A stretch of DNA of 64,000 nt, taken from positions 26,492,578 through 26,556,577 of the forward strand of contig NC_052477.1 of NCBI RefSeq assembly GCF_009730915.1, written 5' to 3'. Of the stretch, positions 11,764 through 23,865 are shown piece after piece. Source of the stretch: Dioscorea cayenensis subsp. rotundata (lineage: Eukaryota > Streptophyta > Magnoliopsida > Dioscoreales > Dioscoreaceae). The notes under the pieces are model-generated. The model searched no databases. It was not told the DNA's origin and saw nothing but the letters and a program-made list of their open reading frames with translations. The stretch's first letter is position 1; each line of letters starts with the position of its first letter. The translations under genes and the position numbers were made by a program.

Positions 11764-12697
11764 TCCTTCATAATCTCCAAATCTCATAAGCTATTGAACA
11801 AGACCGAAAGATTCTTGTATTTGCATGCCATTCAACTTTCATTAGCTTGTCAAGACTCAACCTTTTGTTGTTTTTGCCTGTAATGTACTTTTTTGTATTC
11901 GAGGTTTCTCTCGATGAAAATGGTTTGTACCACATCTCTGTGTATCTTGCAATCAGGAAGCTAATACTTGGAAGAATTAAATTGAATAAGAACCAAGTTA
12001 AAGTTGCAGGCAATTACATGTTACCATTTTCATCCATCTTTAAGCCATATTTATATATATATATATATATATTAGTAACATCTTATTAGTTATTTCCACT
12101 CTTAAAAATAGTTGCATTAGTGGATGGATAATTGATCCTTTTGTCTGTTCTTCCCTTTGCTGTGGTCCAAGAATAGGCTTTTCTGTGTGAAGGGAACTGA
12201 TGATCTTTGCCAGGCTATGCCATGTGAAGTGCACGTCTATACCTCTTCTGGGTCCTACTCAATTTCACTTCACTAATATATATCTTAAAAGCCATTCAAA
12301 TTCTCAACAATCATAGAAAAAATTAATGAAGTAATATTGCATGTAAGCACATGTAGCAACAGTAGAATAAAATTATGTTAGAAGTATTTTTGCATGCAAG
12401 CACATGGAAAAACAGTGGAACAGAGGATCTCCTGCTAAGTTTCAAATACATAACTACTACACTGACTAGAGAGATTGCAACCCAAAATGAATGCATTGTG
12501 GGGTTGTTTCTCAGAGCTACCACATATGTGGGAAATTTTGGGATTGTTTATTTTGTAAACTAGTACTTAATGGTTTTGGTCCATCATGATTATATATGGT
12601 TGTCATTTGTGACTATAAATGAAGCTTTTAATGCCATCTTCATTACATGTCCCCATATCCTTTTCCAATTATTTCACAGTAATACCATTATGTAATT
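11764..12697. other. CBR1 3' UTR and intergenic region
   Basis: It holds the 3' UTR of CBR1 and a (TA)n run near 12048-12073. AT-rich sequence then runs to the 3' end of the MYB gene. Two short near-repeats (GCAAGCACATG at about 12345 and 12395) sit in between. No gene was seen. Confidence 0.5.
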
Positions 12698-13328
12698 TTA
12701 ACTAGAAAAAGAGTTAGAAAAAAATGGCTGGCCTGAGGCTTCATCAAGGAGCCATGTCTCAAGCATAGACATGGATTGAAGCTCTGAATCCTTCTCAAAT
12801 GAGATCAATGACCCAAAGCCTTCATTTCCAATGCTATGTTCCTGTTGCATTGCTTGAGTATTATTAATTGCAGGGGACCTCTTCCATCCTTCCAAAAGCC
12901 TTGATATGTTCTGTGCACTTGAAGCATATGATGATGAATATGAATTACTTGTCTCAGTGTTCAACCCTTTGAATGTGAGATCATTTGAAGTTGAGCTCTG
13001 ACTTTGAACTTCAGATGAACTCATCTTCATCTTCTTCTTCAGGTGTGTGTTCCAGTAGTTCTTGATATCATTGTCTGTTCTTTGTGGAAGATAAGAAGCT
13101 ATGGCTGCCCACCTGTTTCACAGAAAACAGGGAATGATTTCCAAACTGAAAAAGACTTTTTAATGTTTGTAAATGAAAACACACCTGTTTCCTAACAGAG
13201 CTTGAAGATGAATGATCATCTCTCTTCATGAGGTGTGAAGTTGCCTCTCTTGATCCCCTGGCCTCAGATAATTAGTCCATCTCAATCTACAACTCTTACT
13301 GCATCTCATCAAACCTTTAAAAATTAAA

Positions 13329-13361
<33 letters not shown>

Positions 13362-13562
13362 CTATGTTAATGAATGAACTGCCAAACAAACAGAACAAAA
13401 TGAAAACAGAGGAAATGGAGTTTGATTACCAGTGTTTGTTGGGACAGATCTCCAGTTCCCAGGGCCATTCTCTTGGATGTAAGACACTAAGATGATGTCC
13501 TCCTCTGGAGTCCATGGTCCTTTCTTGATTCCAAGCTTGTCACAACAAGGAGGTCTCCCCAT
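12698..13562 (-). CDS. R2R3-MYB transcription factor, subgroup 1 (MYB30/60/94/96 type), frame disrupted
   Basis: Exons on the minus strand are 13562-13430 (133 bp), 13314-13185 (130 bp) and 13112-12698. The first two have the classic R2R3-MYB lengths, and the total is 225 residues. It begins [22 protein letters not shown] (R2) and continues through [20 protein letters not shown]3 ends with [14 protein letters not shown]. The C-terminal [19 protein letters not shown] is typical of subgroup 1, whose members act in guard-cell, wax and drought responses. Start choice: the upstream in-frame Met codons lie in a 5' leader, because MGRPPCC is the canonical N terminus. Oddity: in exon 2 an extra G in a GGGG run (13255-13258) and a missing base near 13220 put the conserved [11 protein letters not shown] stretch out of frame. 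The reading as given has an in-frame TGA at 13226-13228. Either it is a pseudogene or, more likely, the consensus has errors. Confidence 0.88.
13332..13362. repeat. (AC)15 microsatellite in MYB intron 1
   Basis: An uninterrupted AC run of about 31 bp, directly next to the acceptor side of intron 1. Confidence 0.9.
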
Positions 13563-15977
13563 TACCTCTTCTTCTTTTGCTCTCTCTCTCTCTCTCTCTG
13601 TTTTCAAGCTTTTACTTTTTCTTTTTTTCTGATAAACTTGTGTGAGTGCTTGATCATATATAGCATGGGCTAGAAGAGAAAATAAGTTTATCATCTCACC
13701 TCTCTGACTCATTTGCTTTCCTCATATGAGCCTGCTCAGATATTAAAAATCAAGATGTACTGTTGCTAGTGGAATGTATAATAGTTGAACTGTTTAATAT
13801 CATGTTTTAAATTTAAATAGTACATGTATTAATTGATTGGTTCAATTTTTATCTTGGCTTAACTGGGTTTGGCCAAACTGCCGACTAAACTATAACTATT
13901 ACTATTTACACCGAACTATTTAGAATAGAATCATAACTTTTAAAAGAAACTTTAAAGTTCTTGTTGAAATTCTTAAAAATTTAAAATCAAACCGAAACCA
14001 AATTTGATGAACAAACACCGAATCAGGACTAAAACCATCTTGAAACAAAAACTTTATAGCTACGAATTTATTTTGATCTTAAAGTTTATAAAACCGAAAC
14101 ATCAGTTTAGAATTGAAACTGAAATGAAATTAAATCAGGGTGGTAATTTTTATCACCATTTTTACAAGGTCATACATATGAATGTATAAGTTTAGGTTTT
14201 CTTGTGCATTCTTACAGTACTTGTGTACTTAGACTTTTCTTTTAATAGAAGTGTTTGAAATTTATACAAAATAATGTGTAATTTTATGTGATGTTTAAGG
14301 GCATATTTATGAAACTAAATATAAATATATATGGATTTATGGAAGGACACGTACATAAGTTGTGTGCCATTTGTCAAGATCTTTGAAATCAGATGCATGA
14401 ATGAATGGATTTGTCCTTCAGAACTTATTTGATTGACCAATTGATGCAAGTTATGTCACAGGGACAAATCATTTAGCCATAAATATTTGTTACTTTTTCT
14501 TCCTTTTTACAGGGAATAGGAATTTCATGATGGTTAAATTGCGTAAAAAGTTGTAAAGCTATTAACTTTACAGGTTAATGGACTAAACTAAAAAAACAAA
14601 AGAATAAGTGATAAAGAGAATACAATCTTAGAATCAAAGATAAAGAGAATACAATCTTATCTTGGATTAATGTTGATATTTTAACTCATAAGTCATGAAA
14701 TGAGAAAGAATTTTATCGCTTAGATGTATAATATAAATTTTTTAGTACTTAAAATAGATTTTATTTATTTATATAGTAGTCGACAAGGTGAGACTGCACG
14801 GATAAATTATCATTGTTTTTATACATATGCTCTTAACTGTTATATTGTATTTGTGTTTATTCATTTATTAAAAGAATTATTTACATAATAAGGTCCAAGG
14901 TACTAATGAATGCCAATTTTTGTGTGCAAAGAATCTAATTATATCTTCAATTAAAACATTTATTTTACCACACTCAAATGTATGTAAGCTTGCCAAACTA
15001 TGGATTTTCATATTAATTTCTAAATAACATAAGAGAAATTTGAATATCAACATACATGTGCTAGTGAGTCCTTGTTGTACCTATGTCAACTGTTGCATTT
15101 AGTAATGTTATACGTGCAAATTGGACTTCTTAAATAGATTTATAAAATCAGTACTAACCAAGGTCATTTAACATATAGTAAGCCACCGATAGAATCAAAT
15201 TTGTTATAGTATAAGTTTATTTTGTAAGTTTATTTTTTGAGATTTCATTTGTCATCTCTTGAAGAAAATAGAATTTGTTTATATGAATCATTTTTATCAT
15301 ATATATTATTGAATAATTTTTTTAACAAAAATATGGACAAACCCCAAGTATCAGAAACCACCATTAAGATCACTATTAAATCTTGAGCATAAGATCTTTG
15401 AATGTCTCTCTTGATTTTTAGAATATGACCAATCACTGCTAGACTATGATTTTCGTACTCATTGGATATTTATATAACTGATTTAATAAATAAAATCATA
15501 TGATTAATTTATAGGAAAAATTACTTATAAGTCCTTGAGAAGTTTCAAACTTCCACTGCAGTTTCTCTGACTTTTTTATTTTCCATTAGATCCCTCCTTT
15601 TTAAGCCAACTTCTTTTTAGTCCCTCACCGCTTAGTCCACATGCTAGTGGCATGTGAAAAGTCCGAAATGCTCATTACTTTTTGAGTGAAAAAGTTGGTG
15701 GAGTTTTCCCACCAAGTCATGTCACATTAATTAGTCAGAAAAGTTGGTGGAGTTTTTCCCAGCAAGTCATCTCACATTAAATATTTTCAGAGACTTTTTC
15801 CTTTTCTTCTCCTCCTTCTTCTTCTCATATTTCTTCAACATCTTATTTTTCTTCTTGCTTTGGGTTGGTGGAGGAAACTGTGAACAAGTAAGTTCTTTTT
15901 TTTCCTTTTGTTTTTCTACTTCTTCTTCTTATTTTTCACCATTTTCTTAGTTGTGGGTGGAATCCCTACATTGTATG
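13563..15977. other. MYB 5' flank and AT-rich intergenic DNA
   Basis: A (CT)n run at about 13580-13600 lies just upstream of the MYB start, in its leader. The rest is AT-rich. A 40-bp direct repeat is visible at about 15684-15723 and 15737-15776: an AAAGTTGGTGGAGTTT segment followed by CCCA, a short CAAGTCAT block and CACATTAA. No gene was recognised. Confidence 0.5.
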
Positions 15978-18221
15978 TGTAATGTCCAACGCTGACACTT
16001 TGACCATGTTGACTTGGATTGCTGATTTTTTTTGTTTAGACGGTGGAGCCCACCACTGGCATTTTTTCTCTTCCCCATGTCTCGCCCTCGCCTTTCCCGG
16101 ACCTCGCTTTGGTTTCCCGTGAGCCGCGAGTCTTGTCAAGCAGCGGTGGTGGAGCTCTTAAGGGGAGAGCAGCCTCTTCTCCTTGCTCTTCTCCTTTTCC
16201 TTGGGAGCTTGTTTCTCTTCGGCAGAAGGCTAGAGCTCGGGCTTGGAGGAGATTCCTTTCACTGGCTAGAATAGAGGTAGGATGCTTGCTCTTGTGTTTT
16301 GATGATGATTTTGATCTTTTGGATGTTATGTATTCAGTTGGTTAGCTTCTTGTGGTATTCCTCCTGAAGATTTATATAAGCACATTTATATTTAAACCCA
16401 AAGCTCATGCTCATGTTGTAAGTGGGTAGATTTTCTACACATTCATGCTTGTTCCCTCGTGGCTTTTAATGTGTGTTATAAGTGATCATTAGAGCTTAAA
16501 CACTTTCTTTAATCCTTGGTTTAATCATTTTGTTAGTGCTATGCTCACATGTGTTTATGCATGAGAGTGTGTGATCCCCGGTGATTTGGTTGGTTTGGAA
16601 GCATGGTTGATGTGTTGAATCTGCCTTTTTGCCACTTGTAGAAAATATATGCTTTTTGTTTACACTTAGTGGTGCCGGTATTTCCCGCAGCACTTTCGCT
16701 GAGTGATATTGATTAGATTTGTGTTAACTTAACCTTAATGATGTTTTTATTTCCTCTTTGGTGGTAGTCAAGTCTGGGTCAAGATGTGAGTTGGTTGCCT
16801 AAGACCTTGACTTTTTAGTATTTAATGCTTTTAAAACCTTCTAGACCTTAATTACTTTTAACATAGATCATTTTTGGCATTAACTTAACATCTAGACTCG
16901 CCATTACCAACACCCTTGTAGGCATGCTTTCTGAAGTTCTTATTTGCTTAATGTTTACAACTATAGTTCTGTAAATTTGTGAGGCTTCCAGAATCATGGT
17001 TGTCATGTTTTTGTTCATCTTATACCTGTGTGAGTGTATATTTATAGTTAGATTTATATTTTCTGTTATATTTTGTTAGTTGGTATTCTAATTGCCATCC
17101 TTGAACCTTGCATACCAAGTTATTATTTTTTACACATAGGTATTTGATTGTGCTTGACTTATCCTGCCATGATTGTAAATTCTTCCTCCGGGGCCTTAGT
17201 CATAGTTAGGCCCGGCCCAAGACTTAATTCTAAGAATAGTTTTTGTTGGTTAGATTTTTGTAGCAAGCCCCTAGTTCACTGGACTTCAGTGAACCTCGAC
17301 TCAGTAGCTCGGAGCCGTGTAGGCTCTCGTGACTCGCAAAATTCGATAATTATTATGTATTTAAGTTATTTCATTATTTTTAAATTTTATTTAATTATTT
17401 ATTTACTTACTTGTCATTTATTTATTTATTTATTTAATTGTTCTATTTATTCAAGATTTTTCTCTCGTCTCAGATTTCATATTTCGCGGGTTTTTAATAC
17501 ATCTTCATTCCCCGGCTCGCCCGACTAGGGAGGAGTAAGTCCCTAGGCATGTGCACATGTTTTCCGTGAGTAGCGCCACCCCCGACTCACGGTCGAAGAT
17601 CCGGCCGGGTACGTTGATATTCCGCTCGCTCGCTCCGACTTCACGATCGATGATCCACTCTTTGCACTGCTGAATTTGCAGTATTAGCTGTGGAGATGTA
17701 CATGACTGTATTTGCGTGTTTTCCATATTTTTGGATTATTTCTGTATTCTGTGTGTTTTCTGTATTCATGTATGAATTATGATATAGTATTCTACAATAT
17801 CTCGCTTATCTCGTTGTTTCTGCGATCCCTACTAGGCCCCTGTGGCTCATACACTCGCGAACTCGTCCTCGCAGGAGAAGATCAAGTCTAGGATCGAAAG
17901 GGTGTCCGGGAGTGTATTTTTTTCGCTATTATCAAGATCTCCGTAGTACACTTTTCTCGTGAGTGTAAGGCTTTGTATTCTGACCGTATTTATGTTTTGA
18001 AAACTGTTGGGTTCGTCCTTGTATTCTGTAGGGATGCTAAAGCCCGTACTTGTAATTTTTCGCCTTTCGAGATCCCTATTTGTGCTCAGATCACTATTTA
18101 TATTTTACTTGTTAGGGTCTGACTCGACTCGTGTCAAATCCGAGGCTCGGCACCCTGGGACCCGAAATCCCCATTGATGTCGTTGATCCGTCTCGCGGCC
18201 CTACTGTAATGGGGCGTGATA
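15978..18221. mobile_element. LTR-like block (possible Ty3/gypsy solo LTR)
   Basis: The block starts TGTAATGTCC and ends GGGGCGTGATA, weakly complementary ends of the sort seen in plant gypsy LTRs. It holds a segment resembling the TACTAGGCCCC...GGCTCAT...CTCGCAGGAG arrangement of long gypsy LTRs (about 17830-17880). It is GC-richer than its flanks and has no retroviral-type coding region. I could not find a matching target-site duplication (GTATG against AAGAT), so the boundaries and class are tentative. Confidence 0.35.
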
Positions 18222-18239
18222 AAGATGTTTCATCATGTA

Positions 18240-18600
18240 GGTTTTTGAAATTTCATGTAGATTTTATCATTAATGAAAACTTTATGTGCCTTGACGCGAT
18301 AAGGAGAAGGATGTGTGCTTCAATTCACAGTCTTAAGCTTATGGAAAACAGTTATGGGTGAGATATGTGAGCGTTGGACACTTGAAGTTTCTCAAGTAAG
18401 AGCGAAGTTCGTGACTGTCCCCGACGATACAAAACGCTGCCCTAATTAAGTCGAATCGCGGACTTTCAACATATGTGTCATATATACCATATTTTCAATA
18501 AATTTGTCGTGGACATCACTCGTCAAGAAGTGAGTGGGTCCGGGGACGTAAACTCGTGCTCTTTTGACCCTATCATAATACAACAATGACTGCTAGTGTT
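18240..18600 (+). pseudogene. Possible MULE transposase relic
   Basis: Broken reading frames on the plus strand give an IINENF...LDAIRRRM stretch, then GEICERWTLE, then NKFVVDITRQ. The last resembles the FVVDL-type lead into the SWIM zinc finger of Mutator-like transposases. Several stops and frame changes are present. The similarity is by eye only and weak. It sits directly before the array of CATGTGTATT units, which supports one decayed DNA transposon covering this area. Confidence 0.3.
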
Positions 18601-18604
18601 GGTT

Positions 18605-19275
18605 TCTTTTAATTTATGTGTTCATGTGTATTTCTAACATTTCTTGTTTATAATTACCACTTCCTGTGTATTATTAGTTTTTCATGTGTATTGTTTAATG
18701 GTTCATGTGTATTTTGTGTTATGTATTGCCCCACAAGGAGTCCTTTTTCGGACAAAGATGAATGTTGATATCAAGACTTTTTCTCCCAACATCCTCCTGC
18801 TGTGGCGCTTAGTATTGCTGGGTGTCTAAGGTGGAAAAGAATCGAGTCACATGGTATTAATTTCCGTGATTTACATCGTAGTAGTTACTATCGACCTAGA
18901 CATAATGTGTCGATCATGTAATGTCGTAATAGCGGACTAAGCAGTCTATGCATAATGCAAGTGGGGTTTATTTCTACTTTTTTTCTTACAACAAAAGGTT
19001 TATGTGTAATATTATCTTGAATCAGATATGTTTTGTTGTTGTTGTGTATTACCTACATTCCATGTTCATTATATATGTTTCCTGTGTAATATCTATGTTT
19101 CATGTGTATTATCTATGTTTCATGTATATTATGTATGTTTCATGGGTATTACCTATGCTTTATGTGTATTATTTACATTTCATGTGATTTATTTTTATTT
19201 TGTTGTTTAGCGCTTCATGTTAGTGTGCATTATATGACTTTCTTGTGTAACATTCGGATTCGTATACAAATGTTG
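18605..19275 (+). repeat. Array of CATGTGTATT-like units (left arm)
   Basis: Many copies of TTCATGTGTATT and close variants (TTCATGTATATTATGTATG, TTCATGGGTATTACCTATG and similar), most tightly packed at 19068-19195 with a spacing near 24 bp. The same motif occurs in reverse complement at 19910-20640. ORFs that run through this array are artefacts of the repeat. Confidence 0.75.
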
Positions 19276-19909
19276 TCATTTATAAACGTATAAAAAGTAT
19301 TTATACTCATTGTTTACGACACCATACATTAGGTGCAAACGTAGGTGGGGCGTTTAAGTCCACCATTTTATCATACCTCACAGACCCACCTTGACGAAGA
19401 TGTTATCTTCCTTTATAGCATCGGTCTCCTAACTGTCAGCACCCTCTCGCCCAGCAAAGCCCTCTTATTGGGGAGCCATCATCGCAGGTGCAGACGACCT
19501 CCTTTGTTGCAGCGTTCTCATCCCCAACAACATCCTTCTCATCTGCAATAGGAATAATTTTCTCCGCATACCGTCAATGAGTATCCATGCGACATAACGG
19601 AGCCGTAGGAATGGGACGTCCGATTGAGGTATGTCCAATGTTTCCCCTGCTCAAAGTTGCCTATAGCAGCGCACTAAAAATACATGCATCAACACTTCTA
19701 GAATCTTGTGCCGGGATAGTCCCATATATGACATCCTCCATTATCTCTAATAACTATTCTCGCGGTGGTCATGCTTTTTGCATAACAAGCGACGAGGGTC
19801 AGTGGACAACAACACACTTCTTAAAAGCCAGGAGATTCCTCAAAAATTCTCTTCGTCACTAGCTAGCATAAGTTTTAAGAACTACAAAGCAAACACACAA
19901 CAAATACAA
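19276..19909. other. Unrecognised core between the two motif arrays
   Basis: About 630 bp of mixed composition. Both strands have only short ORFs, and I recognise no domain. It may be the degraded internal part of the MULE-like element. Confidence 0.35.
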
Positions 19910-20640
19910 TGTCGTCTGTATATCATATACAGCTAATATATAATATACACATAAAAATGAAACATTACACATTAATTACATTTTATAAACAAGAAGCATG
20001 GATTCTACATAGGACACGATCAATATACACATGAACCAAGGATTCTAGACAGGAAGCTAGAATTATACACAAGAAGCAAGGATTCTACACATGAAGCTTA
20101 TATATTACACAAATACTGGGTATTAAACACATAAAACTATTACAATACACATGAAACAACTCATTACACAAAATTAGCAAACATTTTACACAGAAAAAGA
20201 TGGCACACTTATATGTTTTCCTTTGACTGATTTCAATAGCGGGAATAAAGACGCGGTCTTTATGAAACTAGTCTCCCCGTAACACATTATATGAGGTGAC
20301 TGTCCCAATCGAGTTTTTTCACACTGCTAATCACCTCATAGAACTAGATGATTAGGGCAATGGCGCAACCTTTCATGTAGCGTGCGGTGGTGTACTTTCC
20401 TTTACACCGAAGTTGCACATGGGTGGCTGTTGTATACTCGTACTCATCACTACAATTATGACTAAACTGTATGACATCATTACACATGAGTTAATAAAAA
20501 TACACATAAAACACATATTCTACACATGAAAGTTATTTGTTACACAGGAAACGTTAAATAAACACACGAAAACCTAATGTTTAAACAGGAAACGTTAAAC
20601 CTACATATGAAGGGATAATAATACACAGATGTTTCATAAA
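19910..20640 (-). repeat. Array of AATACACATGAA-like units (right arm, inverted)
   Basis: Many copies of ACACATGAAAC, ACACAAGAAGCAAGG and TACACAGGAAACGTTAAA. They are the reverse complement of the units at 18605-19275. A segment without the motif (about 20220-20450) interrupts the array. A short uninterrupted minus-strand reading frame covers about 20340-20490 but matches no family I know. Confidence 0.7.
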
Positions 20641-22141
20641 CTCTGATTAATATAAAAAATCCATACCATACAAAGGAAAAAATTACCTGTCAACAGGGGT
20701 GTTCAGGTAGATCGAGATGGCTGCTTGTTCGATTTGGTTCACTCACGAAACCCTGCATAGTTCTTCTTCTTTGGGAGGAAACCCTATTCGGACTTCTTTT
20801 GAATCTTACTGGAGACCCTAACCCTCTACTAGACCCTTGTATGGTAGCAGTGCAAGCGCCTCGCCTTCTGGTTTATTGTTTCTCAAACCGCTGAGAGACT
20901 CAAGTAGAACATGATCATAGATATATATAATTAATTTTTGAAACTCAATGTCAGATGGTATGCCTGGGAAGTTTTGAAACTTTCAGAATCTATAATTAAT
21001 TTTCCCTATACAAAATATTGTTGCAATCACAGAAAATGATTGTAGATATATATAATTATCTAAAATTTGCATTATTTTAGGGCTATATTGACATCAGTTT
21101 TAGTTGACATTATTAGAGTGTTTTTTTTCCCTAAATGTTTATTTTTAATTTTTTAATAAAAAAATCTAGTTTTTATTAATTTTATATCATGTTGGTAAAC
21201 TAATTTTACAAATAATTTCAAAATATGAAAGGGAAATAAAAGAAATATCAATCAGTCAATAACTAAAAATAAAAAACTTTTATTTGAGTTTTTTAACTTG
21301 AGAGGTATAACTCAAGTTAAAAAAATAAGTGACAATTAAAGTAAAAAAAGGAAAGTTTATTCTTAAATAAGTGTCAATTAAAAAAAATAATAAGATTTTA
21401 ATTTTTATTTCAAACTCTAATCTAATTTTAATTAAAAAATTATAATTCATAGCCAATTTCATCATTGTTCAAAATGAGAAAAGATTGTTGCAGAGAAGAG
21501 AATCAATAAAATAATAATTAAGGGTGTTTTTTTTTTTGTAAAAAAGTATTTTATTGTTCAAAGGGCAAAAATATCATTTCAAGAACATGGGTTTGTGTTT
21601 CTCCACTTAGGGGTAATCAAGTAATTTTCAATACCATTTAACCTCATGTTTAACATCGTTTGAGGAATATAGATTAAAGTAAAGAAGAATAACCCAATAA
21701 AAGAGGGACCTTGAAGGAAAGTGTAAACTTTGAGGGATTTATTGTGAAAATGTAAATTTTATGGGGATTTTTGAATACTTTCCTGTAAATTTATATAATC
21801 TAAAAGAGCAAAAAAAAAATTATAAAATTACTTAAAAGATAACAAATAATTTAGGAGAAATGAGGGGGTCTTTGTACAAATATCACTATTCATTTAATAT
21901 TCATGCAATAATTCATTTTTACAAGTATATATACAATTCTAATAATCAATCACCCTTGAGACCATCCTCTAATCTCAGCCGTTCAATCTCTAACACGTGT
22001 CACCATTCTATCAACCTTCTATCTGTCCAAACCCTAACAGCAAATCCACATCCCAATCCCATTTCCTTTCTCTTTCTCCTCTCAAGCCCGAAACCACGCC
22101 GAGACCTCTCATCGCCGTTGATCCCCCAAAATCCAACGGCC
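20641..22141. other. Intergenic region before presenilin
   Basis: The first 250 bp may belong to the MULE-like element. The rest is AT-rich and ends in a C-rich leader for the presenilin gene. An ORF reading in frame into presenilin starts at 21860, but it is low-complexity and unlikely to be translated. Confidence 0.45.
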
Positions 22142-23437
22142 ATGGTTGACCCAGACATCTCCATCAACGGCGGAGGAACGATCATCGACTCCCTCGGGAT
22201 CGAGATCGTCGGCGTCATGTCCCCCGTCTCCATTTGCATGCTCCTCGTCGTCCTCCTCATCTCCGGCCTCTCTCCGCCGCCATCCTCCTCCCCTCCGGTC
22301 ACCGCCGCCACCTTGGTCTATCTCGAATCCCCCTCTGATCCCCCTTCTCAGAAGCTCGTCGGTGCTCTCCTCAACGCCGCCGTCTTCATCGCCCTCGTCA
22401 CCATTGCCACCTTCCTCATCGTCCTCCTCTACTACTACAAGTTCACCTCGTTCCTCAAGAACTACATGCGCTTCTCCGCCTTCCTCGTTCTCGCCTCCAT
22501 GGGCGGTTCCATCGCGGCCTCCCTCCTTCGCCGTTTCTCGATCCCTCTCGACGCCGTTACCTTTCTGCTATTCCTTTTCAACTTCTCCGCCGTCGGTGTG
22601 CTCTCTGTTTTCTCCCCGGCGGTGCCGATCCTGCTTCGCCAGGCGTATATGGTGGTCCTTGGTGTCATCGTCGCCGCTTGGTTTACGAACCTCCCGGAAT
22701 GGACGACTTGGACCTTGCTATTGGCCCTCGCGATGTATGATCTTGTCGCCGTGCTGACCCCCAAGGGCCCGTTGAAGTTGCTTGTTGATTTGGCTTCTAG
22801 TCGTGATGAGGAGCTGCCGGCGCTTGTCTACGAGGCCCGCCCCACCATATTCCGCTCTCCCAATCCGCCAGTCGCGGCCGCTCCGTTGTTTGCTTCCTCT
22901 ATTGAGCTACAGCCTTTGCCTGATACGCCGAGTGATGAAAGATCGGTCGCTGATCATGCTGTTGTTGAGATTGAACATGCTTCAGACGAGACATCGCCGC
23001 TGGTGGGCAATGCTGATGTTGGTAGAATGCGGGAGAGTGTTTCTGGTCAACATTCTTCGGAAATTGAGATTCTTGAGACTTCACCATTGGTTGTCAATGA
23101 GGATGTTGGAAGACGAACTAATGGTGCTCAAGGAGGTCATGCTTCAGGGCCGGAGATGTTTGATATTATGAGGGGGCTTAGACTAGGACTTGGGGACTTT
23201 GTCTTCTATAGTGTTCTGGTTGGAAGGGCAGCAATGTATGATCTGATGACTGTGTATGCCTGTTATCTTGCCATCATTTGTGGACTTGGATGCACACTGA
23301 TTTTATTGTCAGTGTGTCGGCGTGCATTGCCGGCGTTGCCGATCTCAATCACATTGGGAGTCGGGTTCTATTTCTTGACCCGGTTGCTGCTGGAGCCTTT
23401 TGTTGTTGGGGCGTCAAGTAAATTGGTGATGTTCTGA
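22142..23437 (+). CDS. Presenilin, catalytic subunit of gamma-secretase (intronless)
   Basis: A single-exon gene of 431 residues. It has several membrane segments, the first near residues 21-45. The two catalytic aspartates are in MYD (D200) and GLGD (D352), and the PALP motif is at 397-400; these three define presenilin. Presenilin is the aspartyl protease of gamma-secretase, which cuts single-pass membrane proteins. Plant presenilins lie in endomembranes and are usually intronless, like this one. The hydrophilic loop (about 225-340) between the aspartates contains an internal repeat. The ATG at 22142 has a GGCCATGG context and matches the usual N terminus. An in-frame extension of 94 codons upstream is possible but improbable. 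The coding region is GC-rich at its 5' end, unlike its flanks. Confidence 0.93.
   Translation: MVDPDISINGGGTIIDSLGIEIVGVMSPVSICMLLVVLLISGLSPPPSSSPPVTAATLVYLESPSDPPSQKLVGALLNAAVFIALVTIATFLIVLLYYYKFTSFLKNYMRFSAFLVLASMGGSIAASLLRRFSIPLDAVTFLLFLFNFSAVGVLSVFSPAVPILLRQAYMVVLGVIVAAWFTNLPEWTTWTLLLALAMYDLVAVLTPKGPLKLLVDLASSRDEELPALVYEARPTIFRSPNPPVAAAPLFASSIELQPLPDTPSDERSVADHAVVEIEHASDETSPLVGNADVGRMRESVSGQHSSEIEILETSPLVVNEDVGRRTNGAQGGHASGPEMFDIMRGLRLGLGDFVFYSVLVGRAAMYDLMTVYACYLAIICGLGCTLILLSVCRRALPALPISITLGVGFYFLTRLLLEPFVVGASSKLVMF
22967..23149 (+). repeat. Internal duplication in the presenilin loop
   Basis: Residues 276-306 and 308-336 align as two diverged copies of EIE..(D/L)ETSPLV.N.DVGR....GxHxS. 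The second ETSPLV lies about 29 codons after the first. The copies differ at many bases, so the duplication is not recent. Confidence 0.7.
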
Positions 23438-23474
23438 CTGAACTTTGGTTTTAGATTGGTGATTTTCTGACTAT

Positions 23475-23656
23475 CTTTGTTTTTTGTAGTGCTTATGTTT
23501 TCATACCCGATGAAAGATAAATGATATTATGAAAAGTTAGTTTCATTGCTCATATACTTGCTTTCTCTTTGTTTTTTGTAGTGCTTATGTTTTCATACCC
23601 GATGAAAGATAAATGATATTATGAAAATTTAGTTTCTTTGCTCATACTTGTTTTCT
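23475..23656 (+). repeat. Two-copy tandem repeat, 92-bp unit, in the presenilin 3' UTR
   Basis: CTTTGTTTTTTGTAGTGCTT starts at 23475 and again at 23567. The next 55 bp are identical, and the copies diverge only slightly after that. This is a recent tandem duplication in the presumed 3' UTR. Confidence 0.9.
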
Positions 23657-23865
23657 CTTTGTATTCTCTTCATCAGTTGGTGATAAAAGTTTAAACTTTC
23701 AATTATGGTTTGCTTGCGAAGGACAGAATTAGCAGGGCTTTGGGTTTAGTGAGGCACACTGTTTTATGTTGACAACTTCTTCATTTTTTATTTAAATTGC
23801 TTAATGTGCTGCATATGGAATCAGGTTGAAATAAATCCACCGAAATTCCTTTAGTTTTTTTAGTT

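Noticed and set aside
18948-19293. Overlapping Tyr/Cys-rich ORFs
   Set aside because: They arise from the CATGTGTATT array; the repeated residues follow the DNA repeat.
18605-20640. CRISPR-like array
   Set aside because: This is plant nuclear DNA. The units are degenerate, and no constant repeat-spacer layout exists.
22000-22764. Ser/Pro-rich and Arg-rich ORFs over presenilin in other frames
   Set aside because: They are by-products of the GC-rich presenilin coding sequence and resemble no family.
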